From an uncultured Bacilli bacterium (GTDB lineage Bacteria; Bacillota_I; Bacilli_A; RF39; UBA660): DNA of 35,634 bases. The position numbers and the translations under genes are program-made. The notes beneath the pieces were generated by a model. That model was given only the letters and a program-made list of their open reading frames with translations. It did not search any database and had not been told where the DNA came from. Position 1 is the stretch's first letter; every line of letters begins with the position of its first letter. Below are positions 31,213 through 35,634 of the stretch, one piece after another. Where the stretch lies: contig CAKPPI010000009.1 of the NCBI GenBank assembly GCA_934177545.1, positions 1 through 35,634 on the forward strand, in the 5' to 3' direction.

Positions 31213-32400
31213 CTATTCTTTTCCAAATCCAGTGAATGATAACATTAATCCACCACACATATTGCATGAATGTTCATCATATCCATATTCACCAAAAGTA
31301 AAGATTGTAATAAATGGAACACCATGTGCTTCTTCTACTAATTTATCATACACTTCATTTATTCTATTACCAATTCCTAATTTTCTTCCTCCACAGTGTA
31401 CTAATACATATCCGGCTGGATCACATGATAATTGGCTCTTTAAGTCTTTTAATGTTGCTTTTGTGGAATCGATTAATTCATCTACTGTTGCTTCTAATTG
31501 AATAATAGCTGTTTTTTCTACTACTTTATTTCCTAAGTTAATAGTATCATCATTTGGAGTCTTAGTTCCTTGATCATCACCAAACATTGGATGACGTACA
31601 ACAGTTAAGTTTCCTAGTGGATCTTTTACTCCTAATGGTTTAGTAATAGATGCTACTAATAAATTTTGACCATGTAATTTATCTACAGTTGTACCAGTCC
31701 ATTCAGCATATTTTTTAAGTGCAGAAACACCATCAATTTTTGCTAATGTACGGTTATTTTTAACTTCTGTAATTAATCCAACATTATCAGATTCACGATA
31801 TGCTCCTGTATAAGAAGTTGCTATTTCACAATCCGTATAGAAGAATACTACAGCTACACCATCAGAAAACACTTTATCATTACAATAGATTTTCCAATTA
31901 CCTTCTACTGTATCATCAGCTGCACTTCCTCCAAACATTGGAACTCGTCCAATAATATCTTGGATTCCCATTAAGTAATCTTCTTCTTCTTTGGGACTTG
32001 CTACCATATAGAAATAATCTGGTGAATAAGTTGCTCCAGCATTTAATACTGCTTCTCTTGCTACTTTTCTTCCTATTTCTCTAGCATTCTTTCCAGCTTC
32101 GTGACAAGCAACTCCTACTGATAAGTTTTTATCATCAAAACTCATCATTGCAGCAAAACCATCTTCACTAGCAATTATTCCGTCATTAGTCATAACCATT
32201 CCACTTGATGTACAACCAACTACTGGAACTCCTCTCATTGTAGAACGAACTCCTTTTACTACTTCTTCTACATCATCTTGACATGAAGTATAAAGTAATC
32301 CTAGTTTTGGTTTCATTCCCAGTTTTGCTTTTTTGGCAGTTTCTACACCTTTAGTAAAACTGTCTTTTTGAGTACTATACCCTACTTTTGTTTTCAACAT
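31213..32400 (-). CDS. FIST N + FIST C domain protein
   Basis: The protein (395 residues from this start) has the FIST N domain (KLGLLYTSCQDDVEEVVKGVRSTMRGVPVVGCTSSGMV, then IGRVPMFGGSAADD) and the FIST C domain (HPMFGDDQG, then YVLVHCGGRKL and GVPFITIFTFGEYG). It closes with HSCNMCGGLMLSF, a CxxC near the end. FIST is a ligand-sensing module, usually fused to kinases or chemotaxis domains and thought to bind amino acids or small metabolites. Here it stands alone. The ATG at 32400 follows GGAG by about eight bases; it is upstream of, and almost certainly in one operon with, the aldehyde dehydrogenase. Confidence 0.88.
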   Translation of the reverse strand: MLKTKVGYSTQKDSFTKGVETAKKAKLGMKPKLGLLYTSCQDDVEEVVKGVRSTMRGVPVVGCTSSGMVMTNDGIIASEDGFAAMMSFDDKNLSVGVACHEAGKNAREIGRKVAREAVLNAGATYSPDYFYMVASPKEEEDYLMGIQDIIGRVPMFGGSAADDTVEGNWKIYCNDKVFSDGVAVVFFYTDCEIATSYTGAYRESDNVGLITEVKNNRTLAKIDGVSALKKYAEWTGTTVDKLHGQNLLVASITKPLGVKDPLGNLTVVRHPMFGDDQGTKTPNDDTINLGNKVVEKTAIIQLEATVDELIDSTKATLKDLKSQLSCDPAGYVLVHCGGRKLGIGNRINEVYDKLVEEAHGVPFITIFTFGEYGYDEHSCNMCGGLMLSFTGFGKE

Positions 32401-32498
32401 AAACTTCTCTCCTTCTATTCTTTTCCTCATATCAAGTATGAGTTGTTGAATTTTTGATTAATAATTACTACTTATTAACCTACTCTTCCCTATTATTG

Positions 32499-32507
32499 AT
32501 TATAGCA
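32499..32507 (-). promoter_or_regulatory. Extended -10 promoter of the FIST-ALDH operon
   Basis: On the minus strand TGCTATAAT lies about 100 bases before the FIST start codon. No consensus -35 precedes it. The roughly 90-base leader between it and the ATG is AT-rich with no clear hairpin. Confidence 0.5.
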
Positions 32508-32535
32508 CAGTTTTAAAAAAAAGAAATGTTTTCCA

Positions 32536-32562
32536 CAAAAAAAAACATATTTTAAATATGCT
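32536..32562 (-). terminator. Terminator after the tsaD operon
   Basis: On the minus strand CATAT (32560-32556) pairs with ATATG (32550-32546), followed by a long T-run. It is short but correctly placed right after the tsaD stop. Confidence 0.5.
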
Positions 32563-32565
32563 TCT

Positions 32566-33567
32566 TTACAAATTGACACTAGAGATAGCATTTAAATTAT
32601 AATCTGCTCTTACTCCTTTTTGATAAAGATAATAACCAGCTGCTGCTATCATGGCTGCATTATCTGTACAAAAGCTAAGAGGTGGTATTGAGTAGTTTAT
32701 GTTTAATTCCTTAGCTAGTTTATCTATTTCTTCTCTTAGTTGTTGATTAGCAGCTACTCCACCAGCTACTATTAGATTATTAATGTTTTCACTTACTAAT
32801 GCTTTTTTTGTTTTATTTACAATACTACCAATGGCTACTGTTTGGAAAGAACATGCTAAATCTGCTTGATTTATTTCTCTATTATTTTGTTTTTCCTTAT
32901 GAGCTAAGTTAATAACAGCACTTTTTAAACCACTGAATGAAAAATTATAACTATCGTCATTTAAGGGCATTGGTAATTGATAAGTATTTTTACCAGTATG
33001 GGCTAATTTATCAAGTTTAGGTCCTCCTGGATATGGTAAACCAATTACTCTAGCTACTTTGTCATAACACTCACCTATCGCATCGTCTAGTGTTCCTCCT
33101 AGTTTTTCAAAGTTTAAGTGTTCATTCATCTTAATTAGTTCTGTATGGCCACCACTTACGACTAAGGCTATTAGAGGAAATTTAAATTCTTCTACTAAAC
33201 TATTAGCGTAGATGTGTCCAGCTATATGATGAACAGGTATTAATGGTTTATTATAAACAAAACTTAATGTTTTGGCAGCTTCTAATCCTACAAGTAGACT
33301 ACCAATCAAGCCCGGACCATAAGTAACTGCTATCGCATCTACATCTTCTATTTTCATCTTTGCTTTTTTAAGGCAATCTTCTATTACAAAGGTTATATTT
33401 TTTACATGTTCACGACTTGCTATTTCTGGTACTACTCCACCAAAGTTTTCATGAATAGAAATTTGAGTTGAGGTTGAAGTTGCTATTTCTTCTCTTCCAT
33501 TTTTTACAATGGAACAACTAGTTTCATCACAACTACTTTCTATTCCTAATATATAAATATCTTTCAT
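32566..33567 (-). CDS. tsaD: tRNA N6-adenosine threonylcarbamoyltransferase TsaD
   Basis: The 333-residue protein has the Kae1/TsaD signature: ILGIESSCDETSCSIV at the start, metal-binding histidines in PVHHIAGHIYAN, GGHTEL, and the FSFSGLKSAV segment. GGVAANQQLREEI and PPLSFCTDNAAMIA close it. TsaD with TsaB and TsaE transfers threonylcarbamoyl from TC-AMP to A37 of tRNAs that read ANN codons, giving t6A. GGAAGTG precedes the ATG. It is the last gene of the tsaE-tsaB-rimI-tsaD operon and ends at a terminator. Confidence 0.96.
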   Translation of the reverse strand: MKDIYILGIESSCDETSCSIVKNGREEIATSTSTQISIHENFGGVVPEIASREHVKNITFVIEDCLKKAKMKIEDVDAIAVTYGPGLIGSLLVGLEAAKTLSFVYNKPLIPVHHIAGHIYANSLVEEFKFPLIALVVSGGHTELIKMNEHLNFEKLGGTLDDAIGECYDKVARVIGLPYPGGPKLDKLAHTGKNTYQLPMPLNDDSYNFSFSGLKSAVINLAHKEKQNNREINQADLACSFQTVAIGSIVNKTKKALVSENINNLIVAGGVAANQQLREEIDKLAKELNINYSIPPLSFCTDNAAMIAAAGYYLYQKGVRADYNLNAISSVNL

Positions 33568-33584
33568 TTTTTACACTTCCAAAT

Positions 33585-33998
33585 CTAATTATTCTTGTCT
33601 AATATTAACTCCATTAATATAGCATCCACTCCATTATAATATCCTTTTCTTTTTGCTACTTCCACAAACTTATATTTATGATATAAGTTTATAGCTTTAT
33701 AATTATTTTTTTTAACTTCTAAGGTGATATTACTAAGTTGTTTTTCTTTAGCTATAATTATTAAGTATTTCATTAGGGATGATGCTATATGTTTTTGTTG
33801 ATACTTCGTTAAAACTTCAATTTGATTAATCTCTATTCTATCATATATTTCACTATAAAGTAAGAAACCTTTTATTAAGTTATCATCTTCAAAGATCAAT
33901 ATTTTTAGGAACGGATCTGTGGAAAACTCTTTTTCTGAAAAACTATAAATAAAGTTATCCACAGATTTCTGTGGATAACTATTATATTCTTTTATCAT
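33585..33998 (-). CDS. rimI: RimI-like N-acetyltransferase
   Basis: The 137-residue GNAT protein has IEINQIEVLTKYQQKHIASSLMKYLI with the acetyl-CoA loop QQKHIA. NITLEVKKNNYKAINLYHKYKFVEVAKRKGYY follows, with the RimI-type ending of a conserved Asn and Tyr, and the MELIL end. RimI acetylates the N-terminal alanine of ribosomal protein S18; the position between tsaB and tsaD is the classic one. The loop reads Q-x-x-H-I rather than the usual R-x-x-G-I/V, a variation that may weaken acetyl-CoA binding. Its ATG overlaps the tsaB TGA. Confidence 0.85.
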   Translation of the reverse strand: MIKEYNSYPQKSVDNFIYSFSEKEFSTDPFLKILIFEDDNLIKGFLLYSEIYDRIEINQIEVLTKYQQKHIASSLMKYLIIIAKEKQLSNITLEVKKNNYKAINLYHKYKFVEVAKRKGYYNGVDAILMELILDKNN

Positions 33999-34624
33999 AA
34001 ATTAGCTTTTTCCTCAGCTTCTGTCTTTTTTAAGTATATTGGATTTATCATATGTGGATTTAATCCTTCTTTGTTTTTAAAATATGCAACTATTTTTAAA
34101 ATATCAGGCTCATATGTATTTACACTATAGTCAATTGCTATTTCATTATTAGTAATAACAGTAATTGGGTTATAATAATTATGACATTTTTTAGTTAATT
34201 CATCTAAAAGTATATGTGTGTCATCTATTATAGGATTAATATCATTATCATATAAGGCTCCATAGACAAATCCACGACGGGCATCTATAAGTGGCATAGA
34301 ATAACCTTCTTGCTTATTTGAAATTGCCATAGCTGTTAATCCAGAGATTGGTACTATTGGTATATCAAGACTCCAAGCAATAGTTTTAGCGATAGTAACA
34401 CCTATTCTAATACCTGTGAAAGAACCTGGTCCAGTTACTACTATGATTTTATCTAAATCATTTGGAGTTATATTAGCTTTATTAAAAACACTTATAATTC
34501 TAGGTAAAGCCTCTTTAGAAAGGTCCTTACCTAATTTTTCTTGACACTCACTAACTAAAGTATCATTTATAACAATTCCACTATATAAATAATCTGAAGA
34601 TGTATCTACATAAAGAATTTTCAT
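33995..34624 (-). CDS. tsaB: tRNA threonylcarbamoyladenosine biosynthesis protein TsaB
   Basis: The 209-residue protein has the ASKHA-type N-terminus MKILYVDTSSDYLYSGIV and the hallmark VVTGPGSFTGIRIGVTIAKTIAW. The PIVPISGLTAMA and PLIDARRGFVYGALY segments follow. TsaB has no metal site; it binds TsaD and TsaE to form the t6A complex. It starts at an ATGA overlap with tsaE and ends at an ATGA overlap with rimI, so the row is translated in coupled fashion. Confidence 0.94.
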   Translation of the reverse strand: MKILYVDTSSDYLYSGIVINDTLVSECQEKLGKDLSKEALPRIISVFNKANITPNDLDKIIVVTGPGSFTGIRIGVTIAKTIAWSLDIPIVPISGLTAMAISNKQEGYSMPLIDARRGFVYGALYDNDINPIIDDTHILLDELTKKCHNYYNPITVITNNEIAIDYSVNTYEPDILKIVAYFKNKEGLNPHMINPIYLKKTEAEEKANL

Positions 34625-35079
34625 AATACATCCTCACATAGGTCTTCATATTGTTTACCGTATGGAGTAATAGTTATAATTCTAGTATCTTCATCATCAT
34701 TAGAAAGCTTAAATTTGATTTCTAATCTTTCTTCAGGAAGATAGTCTTTGATCATATCTGCCCATTCGATAATAGTAACTCCACCTTTATCATAGTAGTC
34801 TTCTATACCAATATCTTCTGCTTTACCATCTAAACGATAAACATCCATATGGTATAGTGGAAGCTGACCACTATTATATTCTTTTATTATATTAAAAGTG
34901 GGACTAGTAACTTCTTCTTGTACTTCCAAGGCTGAAGCAAAACCTTTTGTAAAAATTGTTTTTCCGCTACCTAAATCACCAATTAAACATATAACCATAT
35001 TAGGAAAATGTTCTGATTCAATGTTCTCAGCTAAAGATATAGTATCTTTTTCATTATATGATGTAATTTTATAATTCAT
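34621..35079 (-). CDS. tsaE: tRNA threonylcarbamoyladenosine biosynthesis ATPase TsaE
   Basis: The protein (152 residues from this start) has a P-loop, VICLIGDLGSGKTIFTKGFA, then EEVTSPTFNIIKEY, the YHMDVYRLDG segment and VTIIEWADM. This is the full TsaE order: Walker A, switch TSPTF, Walker B-like and WAD. TsaE ATPase activity resets the TsaBD complex in t6A synthesis. The start at 35079 is used because GAGGGAAG lies just before it. It leads the operon; the rRNA genes lie upstream on the same strand. Confidence 0.94.
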   Translation of the reverse strand: MNYKITSYNEKDTISLAENIESEHFPNMVICLIGDLGSGKTIFTKGFASALEVQEEVTSPTFNIIKEYNSGQLPLYHMDVYRLDGKAEDIGIEDYYDKGGVTIIEWADMIKDYLPEERLEIKFKLSNDDEDTRIITITPYGKQYEDLCEDVL

Positions 35080-35169
35080 AATCTTCCCTCTTTCCATCTA
35101 GTCCATTATAACAAAGTAAAATAGAAGATTTCAAGATGTTTTGTAAAATTTAAAATAAAACAAAAAAAA

Positions 35170-35275
35170 TCTTGGCAACTTCCTATTTTCGCATACACTA
35201 TCGTCGGCGTTAAGTGGCTTAACTTCTGTGTTCGGGATGGGAACAGGTGTACCCCACTTGCTATCGTTACCAAGA
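35170..35275 (-). rRNA. 5S ribosomal RNA
   Basis: On the minus strand the gene runs from CTTGGTAACGATAGC to GTTGCCAAG, whose ends pair, with the conserved internal CACCTGTTCCCATCCCGAAC and AAGTTAAG segments. A T-rich tract (35169-35160) follows and may end the rrn transcript. Edges are good to a few bases. Confidence 0.95.
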
Positions 35276-35337
35276 AAATATTAGAGAAAATAATTCTCTG
35301 AAAACTTAGATATTGTGTTCATCAAATTAATTTATAG

Positions 35338-35634
35338 GGTTAAATCCTCGATCTATTAGTACTAGTCAGCTCAACATGTCACCATGCTTCCACATCTAGC
35401 CTATCAACCTCATCGTCTTTGAGGGATCTTACTATATTAAATATGGGAAAACTCATCTTAAAGTTGGCTTCTCGCTTAGATGCTTTCAGCGATTATCCAT
35501 TCCCAACATAGCTACTCTGCACTGCAACTGGCGTTACAACAGATACACCAGAGGTTGGTCCATCCCGGTCCTCTCGTACTAAGGATAGCTCTCTTCAATT
35601 TTCCTACGCCCACAACGGATAGGGACCGAACTGT
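35338..35634 (-). rRNA. 23S ribosomal RNA, 3' part (continues past the window)
   Basis: The minus strand holds conserved 3'-end 23S segments: the sarcin-ricin loop AGTACGAGAGGACCGGGATGG (its complement near 35560-35580), and the helix ending in AGTACTAATAGATCGAGG near 35345. A 62-base spacer separates it from 5S. The rest of the operon lies to the right. Confidence 0.95.

Noticed and set aside
1..35634. Mycoplasma-type code with TGA as tryptophan
   Set aside because: Several genes (tsaE, tsaB, ftsY) end in TGA at gene overlaps, and tryptophans in conserved motifs are TGG.

Overview
The window is a chromosomal segment of a very AT-rich, low-GC Gram-positive bacterium (Bacillota, Bacilli or Erysipelotrichia/Mollicutes-related gut lineage; inference). 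Pointers are the recX, rpoZ, ftsY-ylxM and tsaE-tsaB-rimI-tsaD genes, strong AGGAGG ribosome-binding sites, LemA/DUF2207 and YitT proteins, an ABC transporter lipoprotein, and a type VIIb secretion locus. The standard bacterial code is used: tsaE, tsaB and ftsY end in TGA at ATGA overlaps, and tryptophans are TGG.

Layout. 1-2848 is mostly minus strand: the start of a TasA/CalY-like exported protein behind a structured leader and terminator, recX, rpoZ, a thioredoxin-like protein, a small acetyltransferase and a membrane-anchored CPWC thioredoxin-fold protein. 2976-8050 holds a glycerophosphodiester phosphodiesterase, a YitT transporter-like protein, an acetyltransferase, a membrane-anchored Xre regulator and an arylsulfotransferase-family protein. 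After tRNA-Cys comes a plus-strand LemA/DUF2207/DUF2207/zinc-ribbon-DUF3592 cluster (8329-14172). Then follow tRNA-Gly, ylxM, a small membrane gene, ftsY, a small HTH gene and an ADP-ribosyltransferase-like gene. 29768-32400 has an aldehyde dehydrogenase and a FIST-domain protein. 32566-35079 is the t6A operon, then 5S and the 3' part of 23S rRNA.

The centre of interest is 17758-27785. A NitT/TauT-type ABC transporter operon (lipoprotein, ATPase, permease) is cut in two within the substrate-binding gene by a roughly 10.03-kb insertion. The insertion carries a large serine recombinase gene at its left edge, a tiny SHOCT-like gene, and a compact type VII secretion module on one strand: full-length EssC ATPase, EsaB-like ubiquitin-fold protein, two tandem-duplicated helical putative substrates, and three WXG100-sized proteins. 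EsaA, EssA and EssB are not present. Joining the two ends at a shared GA dinucleotide restores one 331-residue substrate-binding protein with the family motif VTLFEP. The element ends joined together give a 48-bp imperfect palindrome centred exactly on that GA, as expected for a serine-integrase attP. The window therefore appears to hold a mobile, gene-interrupting, minimal T7SS island whose precise excision would restore a transporter.
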